DNA from: Mycobacterium gallinarum
GTDB taxonomy: Bacteria > Actinomycetota > Actinomycetes > Mycobacteriales > Mycobacteriaceae
Assembly: GCF_010726765.1 (NCBI RefSeq)
Contig: NZ_AP022601.1
Coordinates: forward strand, 4,650,001 to 4,714,000
DNA: 64,000 bases
Reading direction: 5' to 3'
A program made the translations under genes and the position numbers. Shown here piece after piece: positions 42,268 to 51,238 of this stretch. The notes beneath the pieces are model-generated. The model saw only the letters and a program-made list of their open reading frames with translations, was not told the origin of the DNA and searched no databases. The first letter of the stretch is position 1. Each line of letters begins with the position of its first letter.

Positions 42268-43427
42268 TGATGACCCGTCGCAGATGGAGTCGAGTAGCGC
42301 TACGCGCAGTGGCGCTGATGGCGATCGCGCTGACGCTGAGCTCGTGCGGCGTCTGGCCGTGGCGCGGTATCTCCAACGTCGAGCTGCCGGGCGGTCCCGG
42401 CACCGGTTCGGACCGGATGACGATCTACGTCCAGATGCCGGATACGTTGGCGCTCAACGTCAATAGCCGGGTCCGGGTGGCCGATGTGTTCGTGGGTCGG
42501 GTCAGGGCGATCGAGCTGAAGAACTGGGTGGCGACGCTGACGCTGGACATGGAGCCCAATCTCGGGCTGCCGTCCAACGCGTTGGCACGGATCGGCCAGA
42601 CCAGCCTGCTGGGCAGCCAGCATGTCGAGCTGGAGCCGCCACCCGATCCGTCAGGCACGCCGCTGAAGTCCGGCGACACGATTCCGTTGAAGAACAGCAC
42701 GGCTTTCCCGAGCACCGAGCGGGTGTTGGCGAGCATCGCCACGATCCTGCGCGGCGGCGGCGTGTCGAACCTCGAGACGATCCAGACTGAGATCTTCAAC
42801 GTGCTGAACGGCCGAGCCGATCAGATCCGTGCGTTCCTCAACAAGCTCGACACGTTCACCGATGAGCTGAACAAGCAGACCCAGGACATCACGCGTGCCA
42901 TCGATTCGACCAACCGGTTGCTGTCGATCGTGGCGGATCGTAACGACACGCTGGACCAGGTGCTGACCGAATTCCCGCCGCTGATCAAGCATTTCGCCGA
43001 AACGCGCGACCTGTTCGCCGACGCGGTGGAGGCGCTGGGCCGGGTCAGCGTGGCGGCGGACAACGCCCTGGCGCCGGCGAGCGAAAACCTGAACACCAAC
43101 TTGGCGAACCTGCAGCGGCCGCTGAAGCAACTGGGCCGGGCGTCGCCGTACGTCATCGGTGCGCTCAAGTTGATGCTCACGGCGCCGTTCTCGATCGAGA
43201 ACGTGCCGAAGGTCATCCGCGGCGACTACCTCAATGCGTCGTTGACGGTGGACCTGACGCTCTCGGCTCTCGACAACGCCGCCTTGTCCGGCACGGGTGT
43301 CTCGGGCATGCTGCGCGCGCTCGAGCAGTCCTGGGGCCGGGACCCGGCGACGATGATCCCGGATGTCCGGTTCACGCCGAACCCGCACAACGCACCAGGC
43401 GGGCCACTGGTGGAAAGGGGTGAGTGA
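42267..43427 (+). CDS. mce1E: Mce family lipoprotein Mce1E (LprK)
   Basis: A 386-residue Mce protein carrying a lipoprotein signal; the lipobox LTLSSC puts the acylated Cys at residue 27. The MCE domain begins at MTIYVQMPDTLALNVNSRVR. In all mce operons the E subunit is the lipoprotein, likely holding the complex to the membrane. A second ATG one codon on is possible. mce1F follows after three bases. Confidence 0.95.
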   Translation: MMTRRRWSRVALRAVALMAIALTLSSCGVWPWRGISNVELPGGPGTGSDRMTIYVQMPDTLALNVNSRVRVADVFVGRVRAIELKNWVATLTLDMEPNLGLPSNALARIGQTSLLGSQHVELEPPPDPSGTPLKSGDTIPLKNSTAFPSTERVLASIATILRGGGVSNLETIQTEIFNVLNGRADQIRAFLNKLDTFTDELNKQTQDITRAIDSTNRLLSIVADRNDTLDQVLTEFPPLIKHFAETRDLFADAVEALGRVSVAADNALAPASENLNTNLANLQRPLKQLGRASPYVIGALKLMLTAPFSIENVPKVIRGDYLNASLTVDLTLSALDNAALSGTGVSGMLRALEQSWGRDPATMIPDVRFTPNPHNAPGGPLVERGE

Positions 43428-43430
43428 GCA

Positions 43431-44996
43431 GTGCTGACGAGGTTCATCAAGTTTCAGCTGGTGCTGTTCACCATCCTGACGGTCGTCGCTGTGGTGGTGC
43501 TGGGGTGGTATTACCTGCGGATCCCGAGCCTGGTGGGCATCGGGCAGTACGAGCTGAAGGCCCAACTGCCGCGGTCCGGCGGCCTGTATGCCACTGCCAA
43601 CGTCACCTACCGAGGCACTCAGATCGGCAAGGTCACCAGCGTGGTGCCCACCGAGACCGGCGCGCTGGCGACGATGAGCATCGATGACCGGTACAAGATC
43701 CCGGCGGATGCGTCGGCGAACGTGCACTCGGTGTCGGCGATCGGCGAGCAGTACCTGGACCTGGTTTCGACGGGTAACCCGGGCCAGTATCTCAGCCCAG
43801 GGACGGTCATCACCGACAGCAAGGTGCCCAGCGAGGTCGGTCCCGCACTGGATGCGGCCAACGAGGGCCTTGCGGTGCTGCCCAAGGAGAAGATCGACGC
43901 TCTGCTCACCGAGACGTCGAATGCCGTAGGCGGTTTGGGCCCCGCGCTGCAACGACTGGTCGATTCGACCGCCAATGTGGCGCAAGGATTCAGGGACAAT
44001 CTGCCTCAGGTCAACGACATCATCACCAACGCGGCACCGATCCTGGACAGCCAGGTGCAGTCCGGCGACAACATCGAGGCGTGGTCGCGGAACCTGAACG
44101 TCATCGCCGCGCAGACGGCTGAGCAGGACGCCGCCCTGCGCAGCGGTATCCAGGACGCCGCTCCGACGCTTGATCAGGTGAACGCGGTGTTCAGCGATGT
44201 GCGTGACTCGCTGCCCCAGACGCTGGCCAATCTCGCGATCGTCATCGACATGCTCAAGCGCTACAACAAGGGTCTGGAACAGACTTTCGTGATGTTGCCG
44301 CAGGGAGCGGCGGCCGCCCAGGCGGGAACCCTCTTCGAGGGCCTCGGTCAACTGCCGCTTGTGCTGGCGATCAACCAACCGCCGCCGTGTCTCACCGGCT
44401 TCCTGCCCGCATCCGAATGGCGCTCGCCAGCGGATACGTCCATGGCGCCGCTGCCGAAGGGCACCTATTGCAAGATCCCCAAGGACTACCAGGGCAACGT
44501 GGTCCGCGGCGCACGCAACTACCCGTGCGTCGACGTGCCGGGTAAGCGCGCGGCCACGCCGATGGAGTGCCGCAGCCCCGAACCGTACGTCCCTCTGGGC
44601 ACCAACCCGTGGTACGGCGATCCGAATCAGATCCTGTCCTGCCCGGCACCGGGTGCGCGCTGCGATCAGGGCGTCAACCCGGGACGTGGTGTCATTCCGG
44701 CCCCGTCGGTCAACAACGGCATGAACCCGGCGCCCGCAGATCAACTCCCTCCGCCGCAGTCGACGGCACCGATCAGCGACCCGCTCAGCCCTCCTGGCCA
44801 GGGCACCGTCACCTGCAGTGGACAACAGCCCAACCCGTGCATCTACACTCCGGCACCAGGGCCGCCCGGTTCCACGGCGGTGTACAGCCCGGCCAGCGGC
44901 CAAGTCGTGGGACCTGACGGCGTCAGGTACAACGTCACAAATTCGAGTAACCCAGGAGACGACGGATGGAAGGAGATGCTGGCACCAGCCAGCTGA
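43431..44996 (+). CDS. mce1F: Mce family protein Mce1F
   Basis: A 521-residue Mce protein with an anchor at residues 8-29 and an MCE domain (QYELKAQLPRSGGLYATANV). A helical region runs to about 300. The C-terminal third contains eight cysteines (between about residues 319 and 469), suggesting disulfide bonds outside the membrane. It starts with GTG, and the first Mce-associated gene overlaps its end by 31 bases. Confidence 0.95.
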   Translation: MLTRFIKFQLVLFTILTVVAVVVLGWYYLRIPSLVGIGQYELKAQLPRSGGLYATANVTYRGTQIGKVTSVVPTETGALATMSIDDRYKIPADASANVHSVSAIGEQYLDLVSTGNPGQYLSPGTVITDSKVPSEVGPALDAANEGLAVLPKEKIDALLTETSNAVGGLGPALQRLVDSTANVAQGFRDNLPQVNDIITNAAPILDSQVQSGDNIEAWSRNLNVIAAQTAEQDAALRSGIQDAAPTLDQVNAVFSDVRDSLPQTLANLAIVIDMLKRYNKGLEQTFVMLPQGAAAAQAGTLFEGLGQLPLVLAINQPPPCLTGFLPASEWRSPADTSMAPLPKGTYCKIPKDYQGNVVRGARNYPCVDVPGKRAATPMECRSPEPYVPLGTNPWYGDPNQILSCPAPGARCDQGVNPGRGVIPAPSVNNGMNPAPADQLPPPQSTAPISDPLSPPGQGTVTCSGQQPNPCIYTPAPGPPGSTAVYSPASGQVVGPDGVRYNVTNSSNPGDDGWKEMLAPAS

Positions 44997-45595
44997 ACCC
45001 CACCGATGCTGATGAGGCGCTCGACGAGTCGTTAGCAGTATCCCCCCCAGAATCACCAGAATCCGATGCCGAAGAAGTCGCCGACGATCACCGCCCCGCG
45101 CGGCTCGGGCGGGGCTGGGTTGCCGCGATCTGCGCCGGACTGCTGGTGCTCGCCGGGGCCGGCGCGGTGGCAGGCTTTCTCCTGCTGAAGGCGAACCAGC
45201 AGAGCGAGAAGGCTGCGCGCGAGGAAGCCGCCGCCCTGCAGGCAGCCCGGGATTGTGTGGCCGCGACGCATGCGCCCGATGTGACGGCGATGAGCGCGGC
45301 ACAGTCGAAGATCATCGAATGTTCGACGGGTGATTTCGGTGCACAGGCCAGCCTGTACAGCGGGGTCCTGGTCGACGCCTACCAGGCCGCCAACGTGACG
45401 GTGCAGGTGTCCGACATGCGCGCCGCGGTGGAACGGCACAATGACGACGGATCCTTCGAGGTCCTGGTCGCGGTGCGGGTGAAGGTGACCAACTCCGAGG
45501 CCGCCGACCAGGAGCAGGGCTACCGGCTGCGGCTGCAGATGGCGCCGGCCGACGGCACCTACAAGATCGCACAACTGGACCAGGTCACCTCGTGA
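44966..45595 (+). CDS. Mce-associated membrane protein (Rv0175-like)
   Basis: A 209-residue protein with an acidic cytoplasmic N-terminus (1-45), one membrane helix (51-74) and an extracytoplasmic domain of the Mce-associated type, distantly NTF2-like. Such proteins are thought to stabilise the Mce complex. It starts inside mce1F and ends overlapping the next GTG as GTGA. Confidence 0.9.
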   Translation: MEGDAGTSQLNPTDADEALDESLAVSPPESPESDAEEVADDHRPARLGRGWVAAICAGLLVLAGAGAVAGFLLLKANQQSEKAAREEAAALQAARDCVAATHAPDVTAMSAAQSKIIECSTGDFGAQASLYSGVLVDAYQAANVTVQVSDMRAAVERHNDDGSFEVLVAVRVKVTNSEAADQEQGYRLRLQMAPADGTYKIAQLDQVTS

Positions 45596-46575
45596 CGGCT
45601 GTACTGGACACTGTGGATACGTCGCAGACCGAGGTGGAGGCCGGAACGCCGCTGGCGTCCTGGCCGGCACGGGCGGGTGCGATCGCCATCGACGTCCTCC
45701 TCGGCGTTGCGGTGATCGCGACCATGGCGGTGTCGGCGTGGAGCGCACCGTGGCTCGGCTGGTTGTGGTGGGTGTACGTAGCGACGGCGGCGTGTGTGAT
45801 CGTCGCGATGGCGGTCAACCGGCTGCTGCTGCCGACGATCACCGGCTGGAGCCTGGGCCGAGCGGTCTTCGGCATCGCGGTTCGCACCCAAGACGGTGCC
45901 GCTCCCGGCGTGCTACGCCTGGTCGGCCGTGATCTGGTACACCTACTGGACACCGCGGCGCTGTTCGTCGGCTGGTTGTGGCCGCTGTGGGACGGCAGGC
46001 GCCGCACGTTCGCCGACCTGTTGCTCCGCACCGAGGTACACGCCGTCGAATCCCCTGCCGAACGGCCACAACGTGATACGCGCAGACCGGCGGCAATCGC
46101 GCTGATCGTGGCGACGGTGCTGTGCGCCGCGGCCGTCGGCTTGGGGTATCTCGTGGTGTACCGACCGGAACGGGCGGTCGACGTCGCCCGTCAGCAGATC
46201 GCCGAGCAGGGCCCCCGGATCGTCGAACAGATGCTCAGCTATAACAGCGAGTCACTGCAACAGGACTTCTCGCGTGCGCAGTCGCTGACGACGGACAGCT
46301 ATCGCGATCAGTTGATCGCGCAACAGCAGCTCGTGCAACAGTCGGGTGCTACGTCAAACGAGTACTTCGCGGTCAGCAGCGCGGTGCTATCGGCGACGGC
46401 GGAGCAGGCCTCGATGTTGATCGCGCTGCAGGGGCAGCGCGGCACCGATCCGAAGGACTTGAAGTTCATCACCGCGACATTGCGGGTGGAGTTCGAGAAG
46501 ACAGCTGACGGCCAGTGGAAGGTCGCCAATCTCATCGTGCTGAAAAAGCCGCAGATGAATGCGCCGGGCCAATGA
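45592..46575 (+). CDS. RDD-domain Mce-associated membrane protein (Rv0176-like)
   Basis: A 327-residue protein. The first 150 residues form an RDD domain with about three or four helices (ASWPARAGAIAIDVLLGVAV onward, then LLLPTITGWSLGRAVFGIAV). Another helix near 165-185 is followed by an extracytoplasmic Mce-associated domain to the C-terminus. It is translationally coupled at both ends (GTGA and ATGA overlaps). It probably belongs to the Mce1 assembly. Confidence 0.9.
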   Translation: MTAVLDTVDTSQTEVEAGTPLASWPARAGAIAIDVLLGVAVIATMAVSAWSAPWLGWLWWVYVATAACVIVAMAVNRLLLPTITGWSLGRAVFGIAVRTQDGAAPGVLRLVGRDLVHLLDTAALFVGWLWPLWDGRRRTFADLLLRTEVHAVESPAERPQRDTRRPAAIALIVATVLCAAAVGLGYLVVYRPERAVDVARQQIAEQGPRIVEQMLSYNSESLQQDFSRAQSLTTDSYRDQLIAQQQLVQQSGATSNEYFAVSSAVLSATAEQASMLIALQGQRGTDPKDLKFITATLRVEFEKTADGQWKVANLIVLKKPQMNAPGQ

Positions 46576-47123
46576 GTCCGCGGCGCAAAATCGAGGCCGA
46601 CGAGCCCGACTTCTTCGAGGTGAAGCCGGACCCGCCGCGGCGATGGGGCCTGCCGCTGATCGCCGCGCTGGCATCGGTGTTGATCGCTGCGGCGCTCACG
46701 GCGGGCACCCTGATGCTCGTCAGCCACCGGGCCGACGTCCGCACGACCGCCAACAACGCCCAGGTGCTGGACTACGTGCAGTCGTTCATGACGTCCTACA
46801 CCACGCTGGATCCGTTCAACGCCAATGCCTACACCGACCGGATCCTGGCGCAGGGCACCGGCGAGTTCGCGAGCATGTTCTCCGAGAAGCAGAACGAGAT
46901 CCTGATCCAGGTCGCGCAGGCCGAACCGACCACGGGTTCCGTGGTCGCCGCGGGCGTACAGCGGTGGAACGACAACGGAAGCGCCGACGTGCTGGTCGCG
47001 ACGAAGATCACGTCCAAGTCGCCGGACGGAAAGTCGACGATCGAAAGCGGAAACCGTTGGGTCGCAACCGCCATCAAGGAAGGACAACAGTGGAAGATCA
47101 GCCAGCTGATCCAGGTGATCTGA
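46572..47123 (+). CDS. Mce-associated membrane protein (Rv0177-like)
   Basis: A 183-residue bitopic protein: basic/acidic N-terminus, one membrane helix at about 27-50 and an extracytoplasmic domain with the pattern FMTSYTTLDPFNANAYTDRI. The ATG overlaps the previous stop as ATGA. The following gene starts 34 bases before its stop, in another frame. Confidence 0.9.
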   Translation: MSPRRKIEADEPDFFEVKPDPPRRWGLPLIAALASVLIAAALTAGTLMLVSHRADVRTTANNAQVLDYVQSFMTSYTTLDPFNANAYTDRILAQGTGEFASMFSEKQNEILIQVAQAEPTTGSVVAAGVQRWNDNGSADVLVATKITSKSPDGKSTIESGNRWVATAIKEGQQWKISQLIQVI

Positions 47124-47950
47124 CCACCGAAGCGGATGTACCGGCCGAACCACGCCGCCGCGGCCGGTTCTCGCTACGGCGCCGCCCGAAAACGACTGAG
47201 CTCCAGACGGTTACCGAGACTCCCGCCGAGCCCGTCGATGCGGACGAGCCCGCCGAGGCGCCGCGCACCCCCGTGGGTAAGAAGCGGCGCACCCCCAAAG
47301 TGGAAGCGGCGGAAGACGATTCCGAAGGCGTGCAGACACCGGAACCCGTGGCGGATACCGAGCTGCCCGAGTCGGAGGATGACGCCGAACTGGCCGACGC
47401 ATCCGACGACGACCGGATTCTGATGCCGCACCGTCCCGCCGGGAAGCGACTGCTCATCGCGGCCTCCGCCGCGGCAGCGCTCTTCGTTGCGGCCGGCGCC
47501 TTCGCGGGTGCCACCGTCCAGCCCTATCTGGCCGAACGCGCGACGGTCGACACGAAGCTCGACGTCGCCCGCACCGCGGCCAGTGCGATCTCCACGCTGT
47601 GGACGTACACCCCCGACAACATGGAAGCGCTTCCGGACCGCGCCGATGTCTTCCTCGGTGGCGACTTCGCCGACGAATACCGCAAGTACATCGACGCGAT
47701 CGTCGCACCCAACAAGCAGGCCCAGGTCACCAACACTACCCAGGTGATGGGTGCCGCCGTGGAATCGCTGTCCGCCGATGAAGCCACCGCGATCGTGTAC
47801 ACCAACTCGGTGGCGACCAGCCCGGTGACGAAAAACATTCCCTCGCTGCGGTATCTGTCCTACCGGCTGACGATGGAGCGCGAGCACGCGAAGTGGTTGA
47901 TCACCAAGATGTCCACCGTGACATCGTTTGACCTGACGCCGCAGTTGTAG
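47090..47950 (+). CDS. Mce-associated membrane protein (Rv0178-like)
   Basis: A 286-residue protein with a long charged, Pro/Glu-rich N-terminus of about 118 residues. One membrane helix (120-141) and an extracytoplasmic Mce-associated domain follow. The GTG at 47090 is preceded by AAGGAAGGA at a good distance and lies 34 bases inside the preceding gene. This is the last gene of the mce1 transcript. The disordered cytoplasmic region is longer than in its three paralogues. Confidence 0.88.
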   Translation: MEDQPADPGDLTTEADVPAEPRRRGRFSLRRRPKTTELQTVTETPAEPVDADEPAEAPRTPVGKKRRTPKVEAAEDDSEGVQTPEPVADTELPESEDDAELADASDDDRILMPHRPAGKRLLIAASAAAALFVAAGAFAGATVQPYLAERATVDTKLDVARTAASAISTLWTYTPDNMEALPDRADVFLGGDFADEYRKYIDAIVAPNKQAQVTNTTQVMGAAVESLSADEATAIVYTNSVATSPVTKNIPSLRYLSYRLTMEREHAKWLITKMSTVTSFDLTPQL

Positions 47951-47968
47951 GTCGGGCCATCGAAGACC

Positions 47969-48661
47969 GTGGCCGTCGAATCACCGGTGTCCGATCGGCT
48001 CACCCACGTCGCGCTGCTGTTGCTGACCTTCGCGACGGGCCTCGTCGACGCGGTCAGTGTGCTCGAACTCGGTCATGTGTTCGTGGCGAACATGACGGGA
48101 AACGTCATCTTCCTCGGCCTCTGGCTGGCCCCGCGCACGGTCGTGGACGTGACCGCCGCGTTGGTCGCGCTCGTCTGCTTCGTGGCCGGCGCGGTGTTCG
48201 GCGGACGGTTGGCCCGGCACCTCGACCGCGAAGTGCACCGCTGGCTCGGGATCACGCTCGCACTGGAAGTCGTGATGCTCGTGACGCTGTCGATCCTCGC
48301 CGGTACGGGGGTTCTCGATTACCACGACCACACGAAGCTGTTCCTGATCGCGGGGTTGGCCATCGCGTTCGGCATCCAGAATTCCACCGCGCGGCAGTTC
48401 GGTATCCAAGAACTGTCCACCACGGTGCTGACGACGACGATCTCCGGTCTCGGCTTCGACAGCGGGCTGGCGGGCGGCACAGGTGATCGCGAAAGGCTCC
48501 GCTACGCCGTGGTGTTCACCATTCTCGCCGGTGCGACACTGGGTGCGACGTTGACTCGGTTCGCGGTTGCACCCGTGATCACCCTGGCAGCCGCTCTGGT
48601 GGCGACCAGCGCGGCCATCTTCTGGTTCGGGCCCCGGCGCCACCCGGGCGGCCATGAGTAG
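47969..48661 (+). CDS. DUF1275 / YoaK family membrane protein
   Basis: A 230-residue integral membrane protein with about six helices. The family signature is TFATGLVDAVSVLELGHVFV and FVANMTGN near residues 20-45. Function is unknown, though a transport role is often suggested. It starts with GTG 18 bases after the mce1 operon. The next gene overlaps it by eight bases. Confidence 0.88.
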   Translation: MAVESPVSDRLTHVALLLLTFATGLVDAVSVLELGHVFVANMTGNVIFLGLWLAPRTVVDVTAALVALVCFVAGAVFGGRLARHLDREVHRWLGITLALEVVMLVTLSILAGTGVLDYHDHTKLFLIAGLAIAFGIQNSTARQFGIQELSTTVLTTTISGLGFDSGLAGGTGDRERLRYAVVFTILAGATLGATLTRFAVAPVITLAAALVATSAAIFWFGPRRHPGGHE

Positions 48662-49238
48662 CGCAGCGCGCGGCGGTGTGCTGATCCTTCCGGGAGGCAA
48701 GCCGCAAAGCGACGAAACTTCCCGCGCACGGCAGCTCGCCAACCTGAGGATGGACTGGTTGGCGCTGGCACTTCGGCGCAGGCTCGGCGGCGGTGTCCGG
48801 CTGCACCGTGTGCAGTACCGCCTGCGCGGTTGGAACGGCGCTCGGCGAGATCCAGTGCACGATGCCCAGGTCGAGCTCGACCGCATGCTCACCGATGTCG
48901 ACCCGCGCCGGGTCGTTCTCGTCGGCCATTCGATGGGCGGACGGGTCGCCGCGCATCTGAGCGCCGGTTCCGACATCGGCGGCGTGGTGGCACTGGCCCC
49001 GTGGTGGCCGCGAGACGATGCCGACCTGGTGCCCGTCGGTTGCCGGCTCCTGGTCGTCCACGGCACCGGCGATACGCGGACCGATCCCCGTGCGTCGCGC
49101 GAGCAGACCCTGCGGGCGAAGGATCGCGGCGTCGACGCCGAATGGGTCGGCATTCCCAACGCCGGACATAACCTACTCAGCGACTGGAGTCAGTGGCATC
49201 GGTTGACGGCGCAGTTTGTCGCACGACAAATTTCCTAG
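48654..49238 (+). CDS. Small alpha/beta hydrolase
   Basis: A 194-residue alpha/beta hydrolase of minimal size. The nucleophile is Ser93 in VGHSMGGRVA, the acid is probably Asp in VHGTGDTRTD, and His is in PNAGHNLLSD. The lack of a cap domain suggests a small or flexible substrate. It starts with ATG overlapping the YoaK gene end, so the two are co-transcribed. Confidence 0.85.
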   Translation: MSSAARGGVLILPGGKPQSDETSRARQLANLRMDWLALALRRRLGGGVRLHRVQYRLRGWNGARRDPVHDAQVELDRMLTDVDPRRVVLVGHSMGGRVAAHLSAGSDIGGVVALAPWWPRDDADLVPVGCRLLVVHGTGDTRTDPRASREQTLRAKDRGVDAEWVGIPNAGHNLLSDWSQWHRLTAQFVARQIS

Positions 49239-49283
49239 CGTTTGCAAGGACTCGCGCAAATGGGTGTTTAACCGTATTGACCG

Positions 49284-49296
49284 GCGGAAATTCCGC
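49284..49296 (+). promoter_or_regulatory. Hairpin in the leader of the DUF732 gene
   Basis: GCGGAA-A-TTCCGC is a perfect palindrome 18 bases before the GTG start. A transcript could fold here near the GGAGG ribosome site at 49302-49306. Confidence 0.3.
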
Positions 49297-49314
49297 TTTG
49301 CGGAGGTGGAGCCC

Positions 49315-49593
49315 GTGATTCGAATAATAGGTGTGGTTGGTGCACTGGTCGGTGCGGCCGTACTGTCCGCGCCCACGGCGGCTGCGGACGAGGAAGCGTA
49401 CTTGGCGAAGCTGCAGGACAGATACGCATTCCTGACCCCGCAGCAGTTGCTCGCCGAGGGCGAAAGGGTGTGCGCCGCCGAACGCGCAGGCGTGTTGTCA
49501 CCCGGCAAGACCACGATGGTGATCAACGATCTGGGGGTCGGAAACAACACGGCGCTCGAGATCGTCAGCGCCGCCGAGTGGGAGCTTTGTTGA
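49315..49593 (+). CDS. Small secreted DUF732 protein
   Basis: A 92-residue exported protein: the signal peptide runs VIRIIGVVGALVGAAVLSAP and is cleaved near TAAA-DEE (about 24). The mature domain (YLAKLQDRYAFLTPQQLLAEG) is DUF732. It has two conserved Cys, one in GERVCAAE and one at the C-terminus, that likely pair. The GTG at 49315 follows GGAGG by eight bases. DUF732 proteins are common in mycobacteria and their role is unknown. Confidence 0.88.
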   Translation: MIRIIGVVGALVGAAVLSAPTAAADEEAYLAKLQDRYAFLTPQQLLAEGERVCAAERAGVLSPGKTTMVINDLGVGNNTALEIVSAAEWELC

Positions 49594-49632
49594 GCTGATG
49601 GCGTGAGCGCCGGCAGTGACTAGTCTCGGCGT

Positions 49633-50463
49633 ATGCCAACAGCACTCGTCACCGGCGCTTCACGGGGTATCGGCAAGGGGATCGTCGAGCATCTGGCCTC
49701 CCGCGGCTGGGATGTCATCGCGGGCGTCCGCAGTCAGCAGGACGCGGACGCGGTAACCAAACTCGACCCGCAGCGGGTGTCGTCGGTGATCCTCGATGTC
49801 ACCTCCGCCGACGACATCGCCGCGCTCGACCAATCGCTGCCCGAACAGCTGGACGCCGTCGTGAACAACGCGGGCATCGCCGTCGGCGGCGCGATGGAGA
49901 CCCTGAGTCCCCACGAGTGGCGAAAGCAGCTGGAGATCAACGTCATCGGGGCGCTGGCGGTCACCCAGGCGGTCCTGCCTCGGCTTCGGAGATCCCGTGG
50001 ACGTGTCGTGTTCATCTCGAGCGTCAACGGCAGATTGTCCATGCCGCTGGTCGGGGCGTACGCGGCAAGCAAGTTCGCGCTGGAGGCGGCCGCCGATGCG
50101 CTGCGGATGGAGCTGAACCCCTGGAAGATCCGCGTCATCGTCGTCGAGCCGGCACAGACCGACACCGACATGTGGCGTACCGCCGACACGATGGTCGCAG
50201 ACCTGGAGGCCGGCCTGACCCCGGAGCATCGCGGTCTCTACGCCAAGCACATCGCGGGCTTCAAGAAGATGATCCCGGTGTCGCAGAAGATCGCGGTGCC
50301 GACGCAAAAGGTGTCCGCGGTCGTCGAGGAGGCGCTCACCGCGAAGCGGCCACGCGCCCGCTACATCGTCGGACTGGTGCCCAAAGCGCAGGTGGCGTTG
50401 ATGAGCGTGATGCCGACCAAGATTCGCGATATCGCGCTGCGGAAGGTCTCCGGCCAGCCCTGA
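49633..50463 (+). CDS. Short-chain dehydrogenase/reductase
   Basis: A 276-residue classical SDR: cofactor motif TGASRGIGKG at residues 7-16, NNAG at about 83-86, and the active-site Ser and YAASK (Tyr near 140). The lack of an acidic residue after the second strand (GVRSQQ) hints at NADP preference. Substrate unknown. It is followed one base later by a fructosamine kinase gene. Confidence 0.9.
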   Translation: MPTALVTGASRGIGKGIVEHLASRGWDVIAGVRSQQDADAVTKLDPQRVSSVILDVTSADDIAALDQSLPEQLDAVVNNAGIAVGGAMETLSPHEWRKQLEINVIGALAVTQAVLPRLRRSRGRVVFISSVNGRLSMPLVGAYAASKFALEAAADALRMELNPWKIRVIVVEPAQTDTDMWRTADTMVADLEAGLTPEHRGLYAKHIAGFKKMIPVSQKIAVPTQKVSAVVEEALTAKRPRARYIVGLVPKAQVALMSVMPTKIRDIALRKVSGQP

Positions 50464-50464
50464 G

Positions 50465-51238
50465 ATGCGGACCTTCGTCAAGCGCAATCCCAGCGCGCCT
50501 GCGGGCTTCTTCGCGTGTGAAGCCGCTGGGCTGCAATGGCTTTCATCCGCCGACGGCGGGGTGCCGTGTGCCGAGGTCGTCGACTACGACGACGGGGCCC
50601 TCACCTTGGGACGGCTCGATACCGCAGCGCCCGACCGTGACACCGCCCGCGAGTTCGGTAGGCGCTTGGCGTGCACGCACGACGCGGGCGCCGATGTGTT
50701 CGGCGCCGGGCCACCGGGATGGACGGGGCCGGGTTTCTTCGGGCCGCTGCACCATCCACTGCCGATGTCGCTGACCGCACACGACTCGTGGGGCACCTGC
50801 TACGCCCGTGAACGGTTGATACCCATGTCGGAGCGTGCCGCGGAGCGGCTCAGCTCGTCGGTGCGGCGTGATCTCGATGCGGTGATCGCGCACTGTGAGA
50901 ACGGGCGATTCGACGACGACGATCCGCCCGCCCGTCTACACGGTGATCTGTGGAGCGGCAACGTGATGTGGACGCCGGACGGCGTCGTCCTGATCGACCC
51001 CGCGGCCCACGGCGGCCATCGCGAGACCGATCTCGCGATGCTCGCGCTGTTCGGTTGTCCGCACTTCGAGGCGGTCATCGACGGCTACGAGTCACAGCGG
51101 AGGTTGACCGAGGGGTGGCGCGACCGGGTCGGCCTGCACCAGTTGTATCCGCTGCTGGCCCACGTCGTGCTGTTCGGCGGCAGCTATGCGGAGCAGACCG
51201 GGCAGGCGGCGCGCAGCGCGCTCAATGCCCTGCGTTAG
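50465..51238 (+). CDS. Fructosamine/ketosamine-3-kinase family protein
   Basis: A 257-residue kinase of the fructosamine-3-kinase family, which phosphorylates sugars attached to protein or small amines and so reverses glycation. The catalytic loop is ARLHGDLWSGNVMW (about residues 157-170) and the metal-binding segment is LIDPAAHGGHRETDLAM. It is co-transcribed with the preceding SDR gene. Its stop codon overlaps the lprO stop on the other strand. Confidence 0.88.
   Translation: MRTFVKRNPSAPAGFFACEAAGLQWLSSADGGVPCAEVVDYDDGALTLGRLDTAAPDRDTAREFGRRLACTHDAGADVFGAGPPGWTGPGFFGPLHHPLPMSLTAHDSWGTCYARERLIPMSERAAERLSSSVRRDLDAVIAHCENGRFDDDDPPARLHGDLWSGNVMWTPDGVVLIDPAAHGGHRETDLAMLALFGCPHFEAVIDGYESQRRLTEGWRDRVGLHQLYPLLAHVVLFGGSYAEQTGQAARSALNALR

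Noticed and set aside
42911..42922. A CCAACCGGTTGC match to the shared operator
   Set aside because: It lies inside mce1E coding sequence with an incomplete flank; taken as chance.
42651..45302. An 883-codon open frame on the minus strand opposite mce1E and mce1F
   Set aside because: Same reason: no hydrophobic or domain pattern, while the plus strand encodes Mce proteins.
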